A DNA stretch of 64,000 nucleotides. Origin: Shewanella metallivivens (lineage in GTDB: Bacteria > Pseudomonadota > Gammaproteobacteria > Enterobacterales > Shewanellaceae). Positions within the stretch are counted from its first letter, which is position 1. Every line of letters begins with the position of its first letter. Below the pieces are notes generated by a model. It was not told the origin of the DNA, did not search any database, and saw nothing but the letters and a program-made list of their open reading frames with translations. The stretch covers positions 62,001 through 126,000 of the forward strand of contig NZ_JAQQPZ010000003.1 in NCBI RefSeq assembly GCF_028750675.1. The letters run 5' to 3'. This document shows, in pieces, positions 48,338-56,372 of the stretch. A program made the position numbers and the translations under genes.

Positions 48338-48489
48338 TATAAATATCCAATCATTCTTAACTTAGCGTTAAATATCCATTTAATCATATGAAAGTTCAAG
48401 TGTTAACAAATAATTTAGCTATAAACAATCCTAGCAGCGAAAGCCTTCTATAGCTGAGCATTTTATTTAACCCATAGACTTGTTCACGT

Positions 48490-48878
48490 ATAAAAAAGGA
48501 TGGTAAAGGCAGCTTTTAGCATCGCATTACCGAACGTGCAGAGCTTCGAGGCACAGAAAAAGGCCTACGCTTTCAAAAGAGTTGTCACCATTCATGATTT
48601 AAGGCGAACCATCGCCAGCTGGAGCGTCATGCGAGGCGGTACCATTCAAACGACGAGTAAGCTGTTAGGCCATAGCCCTAGGGATTTAAACAAGAGCCAG
48701 TATCACAGCCAGCACTTATGCGCATTTAGATATTGAACAAGTTAGGGCTGAATTGGGAATTACTACCGCTCACTTGTTAGGGACTTTTCAGCACGAATCG
48801 AAAATGGATAGGTTAGTGCGGGAAATAGAAGAGCTCTCCACGGAGGAAAAGAGAGAGCTGCTTGAGAGGATAAGCTAA
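48490..48878 (+). pseudogene. Remnant of a second integrase (C-terminal part)
   Basis: Matches the last third of the intact integrase at 46217-47530 (for example TIHDLRRTIASWSVMRGG, TSKLLGHS, ELGITTAHLLGTFQHES), with a similar charged end. It is broken by a TGG-to-TAG change near 48518 and by two extra stretches (48564-48583 and 48677-48696), each shifting the frame. Nothing of the N-terminal two thirds is present. It indicates that a related element, or an older version of this one, stood here. Confidence 0.88.
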
Positions 48879-48896
48879 GGTTTGATATTATTAAAT

Positions 48897-50777
48897 TTAA
48901 AATGGAAGTATATGTATATTTTTACGATCGAAAATGGCTTTTTTTATTATAGCTTCTTTTGCTAAATTCACATCAGGAGCGAACAATACAACGGCTAAGT
49001 CTTTGGTCGATCTAGAACAAGAAACATAGAAGAGCCTTCTCGTTCGATCTATTACGGAATCTATACCTTGCTTTATATTTGATTCGTCTTTGTCTGAAAG
49101 TTTAGTAAATCCAAAGTACTTCCCATATGAGAAAGAGTTCCCACTGTCCTCTTCATCACTTAGAACTGTCATCACTCGTTCAAACTCAGCTCCTTTGACT
49201 CCTTGCTGAGTTGCAAAAGGAGACATCTCCTTTATGTATTTATTGTAATTCCAAAGTTCTTTAGCAGGGCTTGCTAAGAATGCTTGAATTCCATCTGATT
49301 CTGAAGTTTCGGAAAAACTGTTGTCTAAATATGGTAAAAACCGCTCATCTATTGAAAGCAATTGATTATCAATAATAAAATTAAGAACCTCTCTTATTTT
49401 AATTTGACTGTCGATGGACATCAGATCTAATAGTTGCGAAATACTTTCGGATAATGAACTTAGTACAGAGGAAATCTCCGTACTAATGCTGTTAATAGCA
49501 GTAAGCAAGGGGGAATGAATCTTTAGGGAAGAAATAACTTCAAAATGATTTCCATTTCTAGCTGACTCAATGAGAGGTAGAAGTATTCTTATAAATAGAC
49601 GTAAAACCCATGCAGATCCATCTTTAAGGCCAGCTTTTAAATTGGTATCTCCATTATCATTAAGAGATGAATATATATTTATAAAGCCTAACCGTGTAGC
49701 TGCCATCCTATGAACAACAACTAGAATTTTTACTTTTCTATCTTCTCCTTCAGCTTCTACTAACCAAAGAGGATCGTTATTTTTTTCGGACAGATACTTT
49801 CTTACATTACTCAATCTATCTGTATTTGACTCTTCTAAAGGGAATATGAAGAGATTCGCTGTTCCTTCAATGAACTGGTTAACTCCATCTATTTCTATAG
49901 TTCTGCCTCTAACTTGTTCAAGCTTGTCATCTTCAGATCTGATCTGATTGATAACCCTCAAAATGCTCTGGGGACATCGAAAGTTTTCGGGTTTCCTAAT
50001 ACTTATCCAGCTTTCATCTACCTCAATTTTTCCAATACCATCCATATATATTTTTTGCATAGGGTCGCCAAAGAAGCCTAGACAGAAATTGCCGGTAATT
50101 TCCAGATAAATTGATTTTAATGCAGCTACAAATTGTGGATTTGTATCTTGACTTTCATCTACAAAAATAATCGGAAACCTCTTGGCTACGAGCTTTCTTA
50201 GTAGTGGTTGTGCAAGAATTAAATCTGGCCCTAACTTTAGAATATCACTGTGGCCAAGAATACCACTTTGATAGTTGCTACCTGTACCGTACGTAAAATG
50301 AGAAACAGCTGAGATGTTAGGTATTTGAAGTTTATAACGAGCAATATCATTTCTTAGGCTTTCTCGGGTAGCCTCTCTAGTACGTGAATTAGCAATTTTT
50401 TCATTAGCTTTTAATATTTTATGTTCAAGCTTTGTTGTTATCCAGCTAGCAATATCTTCAGTAAATGGACGTATTAGGGTCCAAAGAAAACTATGTATTG
50501 TTGATATATGAAATAGGGAAGCGTTACCAACATCGCCCCATATCTCTTTTACTGCAATATCAGTATAAGTTATGCAGGCAATCTTCTGACCTCTTGATAA
50601 AAGTGGTTTTCCTTGAGTTTGAGCTAAATGGCTTAAAGCCTTAACTAAAGATGTTGTTTTTCCTGAACCAGCCCCTGCGATCATTACAAAACCAGTCGTT
50701 TGACTCAGACTTAGACTTAGACATTCTCTAAGTTGCAAATCGGCATTCGTGTCGGGAGAGTCTATTCTACTAGTCAT
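48897..50777 (-). CDS. UvrD-like helicase (GajB-like)
   Basis: Superfamily 1 helicase of 626 residues: Walker A AGAGSGKTTSLVKALSHL near residue 35, motif Ia ACITYTDIAVKEI, motif II IIFVDESQDTNPQ, motif III FFGDPMQKIY, motif IV ENFRCPQSILRVINQ, motif V KGAEFERVMTVLSDEE and motif VI FYVSCSRSTKDLAVV. Its start overlaps the end of the OLD-type nuclease gene (ATGACTAG), so the two are translated together. In Gabija systems such a helicase works with an OLD nuclease against phages; it is somewhat longer than the best-known GajB. Confidence 0.85.
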   Translation of the reverse strand: MTSRIDSPDTNADLQLRECLSLSLSQTTGFVMIAGAGSGKTTSLVKALSHLAQTQGKPLLSRGQKIACITYTDIAVKEIWGDVGNASLFHISTIHSFLWTLIRPFTEDIASWITTKLEHKILKANEKIANSRTREATRESLRNDIARYKLQIPNISAVSHFTYGTGSNYQSGILGHSDILKLGPDLILAQPLLRKLVAKRFPIIFVDESQDTNPQFVAALKSIYLEITGNFCLGFFGDPMQKIYMDGIGKIEVDESWISIRKPENFRCPQSILRVINQIRSEDDKLEQVRGRTIEIDGVNQFIEGTANLFIFPLEESNTDRLSNVRKYLSEKNNDPLWLVEAEGEDRKVKILVVVHRMAATRLGFINIYSSLNDNGDTNLKAGLKDGSAWVLRLFIRILLPLIESARNGNHFEVISSLKIHSPLLTAINSISTEISSVLSSLSESISQLLDLMSIDSQIKIREVLNFIIDNQLLSIDERFLPYLDNSFSETSESDGIQAFLASPAKELWNYNKYIKEMSPFATQQGVKGAEFERVMTVLSDEEDSGNSFSYGKYFGFTKLSDKDESNIKQGIDSVIDRTRRLFYVSCSRSTKDLAVVLFAPDVNLAKEAIIKKAIFDRKNIHILPF

Positions 50778-52980
50778 TATCTACCCCCTGATTACTTTCT
50801 TGTATTAGTTGTTCCTGTAGCCATAATAATCCTTCACTGATATATAAAGGTACCATCCAGTCATCTGAATTCTTCATGAGCAATCCAAGTGCAAATTCAG
50901 TTTTTTTGAATGAGCTACCTTTAATTCTTTTGTGCAACTTCTCAACTAATGTATCTAGTGAGTAATCATTACTTCTTGGAAAACGAAGTTTAATATCTTT
51001 TTGTTTAATATCTTGGCACCAATTAATATTTTCAAAAGCAAAAGATTCTTCAAGAGTACGGCCAGTTTTATTAGCGGAAACATCATTCCAAGTCATATTT
51101 ACTGACGTTTGATAAGCAACCTTAACCAAGCTTGTTTCATTATTTTGGGTTTTATCTTCAGCTGTCGCTTGAAGTAAGTCACTTATATTATTTAAGCATG
51201 GTAACCATTGCCTTAACATTTGGTTTGAGGTGATTGAATTTTTTGTTTCAACTAAACAAGTCTTGCCTCTAATCGTTGCTTCATCTTCATCTTCATCTTC
51301 ATCTTCATCTTCATCTTCATCTTCATCTTCTTCATATATCTGGCTATTATCGACACTGTCAATATCTGTAATAATTAAAGTCGTAATTCCTAAGTATTCA
51401 ATCAAAGATTTAAATTTATGACCAAATGCTCCACCAATTTCTAGTATTGAAATGTAAGTTGACTTTAGTTCGGGGGCACTCTTTTCTATCATCAGAGGTA
51501 ATAGTAAACGCTCCACATTTCCTTCAACTAAAATTGCAGCGTCAGCAAAAAATAGGTCGCAATGAGTCAATTTCATGTATCTTTGCAAAAAATCTCTTAC
51601 TGGTTTTTGATCATCAGGGAAACTTTTGTAAAAACCATTCAAATTGAGAACCTTCGTGGAATGCTCAGATTCAGTCTTATGACGCCTAAAATAGCGTAAT
51701 GGCAAAAATCCTCTCTCATATAAAATATGTGTAGAATGAGTGGTTATGACTAATTGGCTACTCAAAAATGCAGATTCTTCACCTTCAATCTTTAAAATAT
51801 CAATAACTTTCCTTATAAAGGTCTGTTGTAATTGTGCGTGAAGATGTGCTTCTGGTTCTTCAATAAAAATTAGATGTAGAGGGGGACGATTCTCCTCTAT
51901 ATCCATCCACTGAGTATGAATATCAATCAATTCAACTACCATGTAAATTAGATTTTTATAGCCAAGTCCGTTATAGCGGTCTGGCAATGTTATAACATTA
52001 TTTTCATTACCTGCTTCACCAAGGGAGTAATATACTTTTGCACCATCATTACTTGATAAGACTGTTGCGGGGTTTAATGTTGACTTGATAATTAATTTAG
52101 GATTATTGACACCTGGGTACCCTAAAACCCCTAATTTATCTAAAGTGGGTTTAAAAACCCGTGATAGATGCTGATTAAGTGTGAGTTCAGAAATTGATAA
52201 AGCTTGCATTGCATCATAATCTTCACCAAGCTTTTCAAGATTACGTTCATAGAATCGTCCTAACCGTTTTGATAATTCTTCAGTTCGGCTGCCATCATTA
52301 CTATCAGAGAGATGTCTTTGAGCATTAAGAAAGTCTACTTTTAATATTGAATTCAATATTTCCTTCCCACTTCTAGACTTATCTTTAGGGATTAAGCTTG
52401 GTTTGTAACCTTCTGTTTCAATTAGTTCTTCAGTGAAGTTGCTTCTATTGAGAATGTAATACTTAAATTCAAACTCTTTTTTTAAATTATCCTCTAGATA
52501 TTCATTTAAGTTTTTTGGTCTTGGGTGATACAATATTTCTTCATTTTCTCCTCTGCGGATATTTTTTTCTGCTTGTTTTTTTGCGGATAAAAAGTTAGTT
52601 AGTAATAGGTTTTGATCTACAGCAGAAAACTCAACTCTTAATCCAATCAAACTGTTGTTCCAGTTGAGATTGGGTAAAAGATCCATAACTCTATGCAAAT
52701 CAGATTCTTCTACGTGAAACCATAGATCTATATACATAGATGGTAATTTACTATGTTGAACTTGATCGCCGAAAGAGGTTATTTCAGACCAGCAGTCCAC
52801 ATTAAAGTCATGTATAGAAAGCTTTTCTTTTGATGCTGTAGTAAAAAGTTGAAGCGCATGCCCTGTTGAGGTTTTTCCACTATTGTTGGAGCCAACGAAG
52901 ATTGATAAGTCTTTATCAAGCTCTATTACTACATCTTTAAGTCTGCGAAAATTTTTTATTTTTACTGCATGTATATGCAT
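50770..52980 (-). CDS. OLD-family ATPase/TOPRIM nuclease (GajA-like)
   Basis: A 736-residue protein with an N-terminal ABC/SMC-type ATPase split in sequence: Walker A FVGSNNSGKTSTGHAL near residue 30, and signature/Walker B with LIFIEEPEAHLHAQLQQTFI near residue 370. A C-terminal TOPRIM nuclease follows, with the Glu motif AILVEGNVERLLLPLMIE and the DxD motif LIITDIDSVD. Directly after the DxD is a run of alternating Glu-Asp from a hexanucleotide repeat. The start at 52980 has AAGGA seven bases upstream; an upstream ATG at 53022 is less likely. Paired with the helicase it resembles Gabija. Confidence 0.85.
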   Translation of the reverse strand: MHIHAVKIKNFRRLKDVVIELDKDLSIFVGSNNSGKTSTGHALQLFTTASKEKLSIHDFNVDCWSEITSFGDQVQHSKLPSMYIDLWFHVEESDLHRVMDLLPNLNWNNSLIGLRVEFSAVDQNLLLTNFLSAKKQAEKNIRRGENEEILYHPRPKNLNEYLEDNLKKEFEFKYYILNRSNFTEELIETEGYKPSLIPKDKSRSGKEILNSILKVDFLNAQRHLSDSNDGSRTEELSKRLGRFYERNLEKLGEDYDAMQALSISELTLNQHLSRVFKPTLDKLGVLGYPGVNNPKLIIKSTLNPATVLSSNDGAKVYYSLGEAGNENNVITLPDRYNGLGYKNLIYMVVELIDIHTQWMDIEENRPPLHLIFIEEPEAHLHAQLQQTFIRKVIDILKIEGEESAFLSSQLVITTHSTHILYERGFLPLRYFRRHKTESEHSTKVLNLNGFYKSFPDDQKPVRDFLQRYMKLTHCDLFFADAAILVEGNVERLLLPLMIEKSAPELKSTYISILEIGGAFGHKFKSLIEYLGITTLIITDIDSVDNSQIYEEDEDEDEDEDEDEDEDEATIRGKTCLVETKNSITSNQMLRQWLPCLNNISDLLQATAEDKTQNNETSLVKVAYQTSVNMTWNDVSANKTGRTLEESFAFENINWCQDIKQKDIKLRFPRSNDYSLDTLVEKLHKRIKGSSFKKTEFALGLLMKNSDDWMVPLYISEGLLWLQEQLIQESNQGVDND
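51281..51330. repeat. hexanucleotide microsatellite (TCATCT)8 inside the nuclease gene
   Basis: Eight uninterrupted TCATCT units plus two bases (GAAGAT on the coding strand) encode alternating Glu and Asp. The unit is six bases long, so copy-number change keeps the reading frame and only alters the acidic tract length in the TOPRIM domain. Confidence 0.95.
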
Positions 52981-53097
52981 GTGATATTCCTTTATCTTTA
53001 GTGGAAGAAAGCTAAATAACAATAGCCCTCAATTCGTAATTTAATCTACGCTGGAAAAGTATATCTTCTATATTAATTGGAAGGCCTGACTCATAAT

Positions 53098-53574
53098 TTA
53101 TTTACTACATGCAACTTCTTTCTTTTGTAACACTTCTTCACTACTATCCTGCATTGCCATTAGTATCATCAAATTACATTCTTTTTCTTTCAATTCTTGT
53201 TTAGTCTTTTGCTTTGGCTCACTGATATAAGCAACCATAGGTTTGTAATTCAAAGATGCATTGCAGTACATATTAGATAAGCTTCGCCCTCTCTGATTCA
53301 GATTTTCCATGCTGGATAGTTGAGTGCAAAGTTCAGTGAACATAGCCTTGGCTTGTTGAGTACATTTAGAGAATTGAGTGGCTTGTTGCTCAAGGTCTGA
53401 GCAAACGCTATTGGGTTTTATCTTCCATAGCTGATGCTGAAATCTGATATTAGTATCATTGTATACTAAGCTTTGCGAGGTAACCGTGGTGTTCATTGAA
53501 TCAACATACACTTCAGCAATACTATTGCTTACCGTATGCAGGTAGGCTGCAAACAATTGTGAAAATGGATCCAT
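53098..53574 (-). CDS. Hypothetical protein, cysteine-containing
   Basis: A 158-residue protein I do not recognise. It has a moderately hydrophobic start (MDPFSQLFAAYLHTVSNSIA), six cysteines spread along the chain, a predicted helical core and a Lys/Glu-rich C-terminus. AAGGAAGAG lies just before the ATG. It sits between the replication gene (120 bases upstream) and the OLD nuclease on the same strand. It could be an element-specific accessory protein or a third part of the defence module; the sequence does not decide. Confidence 0.55.
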   Translation of the reverse strand: MDPFSQLFAAYLHTVSNSIAEVYVDSMNTTVTSQSLVYNDTNIRFQHQLWKIKPNSVCSDLEQQATQFSKCTQQAKAMFTELCTQLSSMENLNQRGRSLSNMYCNASLNYKPMVAYISEPKQKTKQELKEKECNLMILMAMQDSSEEVLQKKEVACSK

Positions 53575-53693
53575 TACTCTTCCTTAAGCATATGTTGAAT
53601 ATTCTATAACGCACTAACAATACTCCTTTTTCTATCTTAGTTGAACATTTTTATTACGACCTCATTTAACTATTAATTTCGGATTACGTACAC

Positions 53694-55583
53694 TTATTGA
53701 CAGAACTCCAAGTTAGAGCGATTAGGCTCAATTTTCCCATTAGCTTGTGAATAGCTTAACGTCCACTCATGTACTCTAGTGACTATCTCAAAGCCTAAAG
53801 CCACAATGCCTTTTAACTGCACGATAAGCTCATCACCATATCGATTTAGTTTATAGATACTATGCTCAGCATTATCATGAACTGAATTACGGGAATGCTT
53901 AGGTAATACCTCGCTTCTATCAGAATTTATTCCCGCATTAATTTCCGCATTTGCATCTTGGAATTTTCCTGGATTTCCAGAAATGCCATTAGTGTTCAAT
54001 CCCTGATGACACTTAGCATTTCCGGCATTTGTAACAGTTAAATCTAACGGGTTTAAAAAAGATTGAACGCCTGCATCCCTAGAGTCTTCATAGGCATTGC
54101 GGCAATTGTCATCAAAAGTATGATTTAAAGGCTTTTGTTTTTTATGTTCGTATAAAGGTCTAATTAACTGATCATCACGCTTACAAAAAACACCCCCCAT
54201 GAGTTCAGTGTAACGACCCCAATCGGAGTCATCAGCGGCTTGTCTAATTTCTTCCACCCACTCTAGGCTTTCATCAGTTATTTTACTTAACCGTCTTAAT
54301 TCGCGCCAAGGTGTTACCCCTACCCCTCCAATTTGCTGAAATTGACGAATACCCCAGCAAGAAGCCCAAACACGAATACGAGTGGCTGCGGTGACAGACT
54401 CAGTTCCATAAAGGTCATGTTCAATCCCTTCACCATCAATTCCTTTGGCTACATACTTAGCAATATATCCCGTTGCAGAACCTTTATTAGGATCGATATA
54501 TTCAATCTTAAAACGACGCTCTTTTGCGCCTTGTTCGTCACCCTCTTCTTGTAGGCAATATTCTTGGAATGTTTTCACTAACGCTTCTTGCTGCTCAGTT
54601 TCAACAAATAACAACAAATGCCAATGCGGTGTGCCGTCATGGTGTGGTTCGGCCACTCTAAAACCAAATGGAGTGATCTTGTCACGGTTAAGCGATGCGC
54701 GTATACGCTGAAAAGTTCGGTTTAGGTAATCTTGACCATCCAAAGGTGTAGCCCCCTGCCATTTAGGGTTTTCAGCGCCCGATTTGGCAAAGCAACGGTG
54801 ATATTTAGAGGGTGTAGTCATTGTCAAAAATACAGCTGAATAGCCATGCTTTGTAGCGTAATCTTCAAAACCACGAATGCGAACCATCAATTCAGCTTTA
54901 CGGATTTTAGGATTAGACACATTAAGGTCTGATAATTCAGCGAGGCTTACACTGTAATCAAGCTCATTAGTGGCTAAGGTATTCTCAAGCTGTTCACGAC
55001 TGTTCAGCCATTGGTTCTTAATGCTCTCAACGGTAATGTCACTGGCATAAATACTACGATGACGATTAATTTGGTTTAGGAGCCGCGAAATAGTTTCAAC
55101 TTGCCTGTTATGGAGCCGTCTAAGTTTTGGCTTCCACCATAGCGGATCACAAGCACGCTTAATCACCCCCATGACTTTTGAATATTCTTCATCGGTCAAA
55201 CAGTCATTTTCGAGGTGATTTAAAATAGTATCCGTTAATGGGCACGGCTTAATTTGATGGCAATTTATATAGCGCGAAATTGCAAAATAGGTATGCTTTA
55301 AACCATTAGAGTGATGCCTAATAACCATATTGCCGCATTGGCGAGCATGGTGTTTAGACTTTTGCTTAAAATTTGGAGATTTAATATTAACGCTAGTCAT
55401 TCGAATACTGCTGTGACCCAGTATTTTTGAAATAGCTTTCGTTGTTTGTATCAAATCTAAATTAGCTTCACTATGGTGTGAAAAGCGATCATAACGCTGC
55501 TTTAGTACAGTCTTATAGATTTGAGGAATGCCATGAAGTCTTTTAGCCACAAAGCGAGCATTATCCATTTCAACTCTAGTCAT
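53694..55583 (-). CDS. P2 GpA-like replication endonuclease (HUH family)
   Basis: A 629-residue rolling-circle replication initiator related to phage P2 gene A. It has the HUH metal motif in HHDGTPHWHLLLFVE, an upstream conserved VFLTMTTPSKYH with NPKWQGATPLDGQDYLNRTF, and the tyrosine motif TGYIAKYVAKGIDGE. The start at 55583 has GGAGG eight bases upstream, and an earlier ATG (55598) overlaps that site. It overlaps the preceding small gene by 8 bases (ATGACTAG). It would nick the element's origin and drive its replication. Confidence 0.88.
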   Translation of the reverse strand: MTRVEMDNARFVAKRLHGIPQIYKTVLKQRYDRFSHHSEANLDLIQTTKAISKILGHSSIRMTSVNIKSPNFKQKSKHHARQCGNMVIRHHSNGLKHTYFAISRYINCHQIKPCPLTDTILNHLENDCLTDEEYSKVMGVIKRACDPLWWKPKLRRLHNRQVETISRLLNQINRHRSIYASDITVESIKNQWLNSREQLENTLATNELDYSVSLAELSDLNVSNPKIRKAELMVRIRGFEDYATKHGYSAVFLTMTTPSKYHRCFAKSGAENPKWQGATPLDGQDYLNRTFQRIRASLNRDKITPFGFRVAEPHHDGTPHWHLLLFVETEQQEALVKTFQEYCLQEEGDEQGAKERRFKIEYIDPNKGSATGYIAKYVAKGIDGEGIEHDLYGTESVTAATRIRVWASCWGIRQFQQIGGVGVTPWRELRRLSKITDESLEWVEEIRQAADDSDWGRYTELMGGVFCKRDDQLIRPLYEHKKQKPLNHTFDDNCRNAYEDSRDAGVQSFLNPLDLTVTNAGNAKCHQGLNTNGISGNPGKFQDANAEINAGINSDRSEVLPKHSRNSVHDNAEHSIYKLNRYGDELIVQLKGIVALGFEIVTRVHEWTLSYSQANGKIEPNRSNLEFCQ

Positions 55584-55854
55584 TAGATTGGCCTCCATGT
55601 TGCTTTAGCCATTCATGCCCACGATGATTGAGTGAGCAACGTTGCCACTTTACGCCCGCAATGTAATGGGTACTCTCGACTAAGAAGCCTTGTAGCTTCA
55701 ATTTACACAATGTTCGTTTTTGAAAATGACCCGTATATGAGTCATAACCGATCATCTTGCCTAGGTCGGGACATATCTCAATACAGACCTCGATGTGGTT
55801 ATCTTGAGATAACCACTCAATGAATGTGACTTGTTCATTAGTAAAGGCGGCCAT
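55576..55854 (-). CDS. Small hypothetical protein, possible winged-helix
   Basis: A 92-residue protein of unknown family. The pattern GHFQKRTLCKLKLQGFLVES followed by RCSLNHRGHEWLKQHG looks like a winged-helix recognition part with a wing, so a DNA-binding regulator is plausible but not shown. GGAGG lies six bases before the ATG, which overlaps the previous stop as TAATG; its own end overlaps the replication gene. Confidence 0.6.
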   Translation of the reverse strand: MAAFTNEQVTFIEWLSQDNHIEVCIEICPDLGKMIGYDSYTGHFQKRTLCKLKLQGFLVESTHYIAGVKWQRCSLNHRGHEWLKQHGGQSND

Positions 55855-56072
55855 TATTTGCCTCCTTTAACTTTATGTTCTGTTACGTTATGTAACGAGC
55901 TGACTTCATAAACATTGCTACTATCATCTTCAGACTCATTAACAGGTTCATGTTCCTTTGACGGGTACAGGCTCGATTCACGAAGCGATTTAACAGTACT
56001 TTCAAGAGTGCTGTTCATATGTAATAGCGTGCTAAAAATGCAACCTAATAAAAAACTAGTAAGTATGCTCAT
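55854..56072 (-). CDS. Small membrane-anchored hypothetical protein
   Basis: A 72-residue protein starting MSILTSFLLGCIFSTLLHMN, one hydrophobic segment followed by an acidic, Ser-rich tail (SEDDSSNVYEVSSLH). GGGAGGG lies directly before the ATG, and the start is inside the end of the AlpA-like gene (17-base overlap), so it is coupled to it. No family recognised. Being in the replication operon it may be an accessory factor. Confidence 0.55.
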   Translation of the reverse strand: MSILTSFLLGCIFSTLLHMNSTLESTVKSLRESSLYPSKEHEPVNESEDDSSNVYEVSSLHNVTEHKVKGGK

Positions 56073-56241
56073 ATACCCTCCCGTTAACGAAGTTTTCAAC
56101 ATCGCTTTGGCGGTACATCACACGACGACCAACTTTGATAAAATTAAGAGGATAGCGGCCTGTACAACGCCACACTGAAAGAGTGCCTATTGTCACGCCT
56201 AAGTATCTCGCCACTTCCGCAGGGGTGAGTAGTGTATTCAT
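56056..56241 (-). CDS. AlpA/excisionase-like DNA-binding protein
   Basis: A 61-residue protein with a helix-turn-helix of the MerR/excisionase type: LLTPAEVARYLGVTIGTLSVW, then GRYPLNFIKVGRRVMYRQSDVENF. The start at 56241 has GGAG five bases upstream; the frame extends 22 codons further without support. In satellites and islands such proteins switch on the integrase or act as directionality factor. It heads the small-gene and replication operon and lies 60-140 bases from three iterated inverted repeats. Confidence 0.85.
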   Translation of the reverse strand: MNTLLTPAEVARYLGVTIGTLSVWRCTGRYPLNFIKVGRRVMYRQSDVENFVNGRVYEHTY

Positions 56242-56302
56242 ATTAACTCCGATTAGATTGTGTATGTCGAAGTGAAGAATATGATCGGAAGTTTTTGAAG
56301 TA

Positions 56303-56367
56303 TTCACGCCACAGGGTGTGAAGGTATTACTTGGGGTGTAAAAGTACCGTCACAGGGTGTGACGGTA
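56303..56367. repeat. three iterated inverted repeats (operator or iteron array)
   Basis: The core GGGTGT occurs at 56314, 56334 and 56355, spaced 20 and 21 bases. Each sits in an inverted repeat: TTCACGCC..GGTGTGAA (56303-56322), TTAC..GTAA-type (56327-56341) and a perfect 10-base palindrome, TACCGTCACA-GGG-TGTGACGGTA (56345-56367). They lie between the AlpA-like gene and the upstream 380-residue gene. Spacing of two helical turns fits cooperative repressor binding or replication iterons. Confidence 0.8.
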
Positions 56368-56372
56368 TAGAT

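Noticed and set aside
48500..48736. 78-codon plus-strand frame as a gene
   Set aside because: It is a chance frame through a frameshifted integrase remnant; homology continues in other frames to 48878.
51281..51330. CRISPR-like or phase-variable on/off repeat
   Set aside because: The repeat unit is only 6 bases with no spacers, and its length is a multiple of three, so it cannot switch the frame.
51230..51421. Poly-serine frame opposite the nuclease gene
   Set aside because: It is the antisense reading of the TCATCT repeat and has no ribosome site or independent coding signs.
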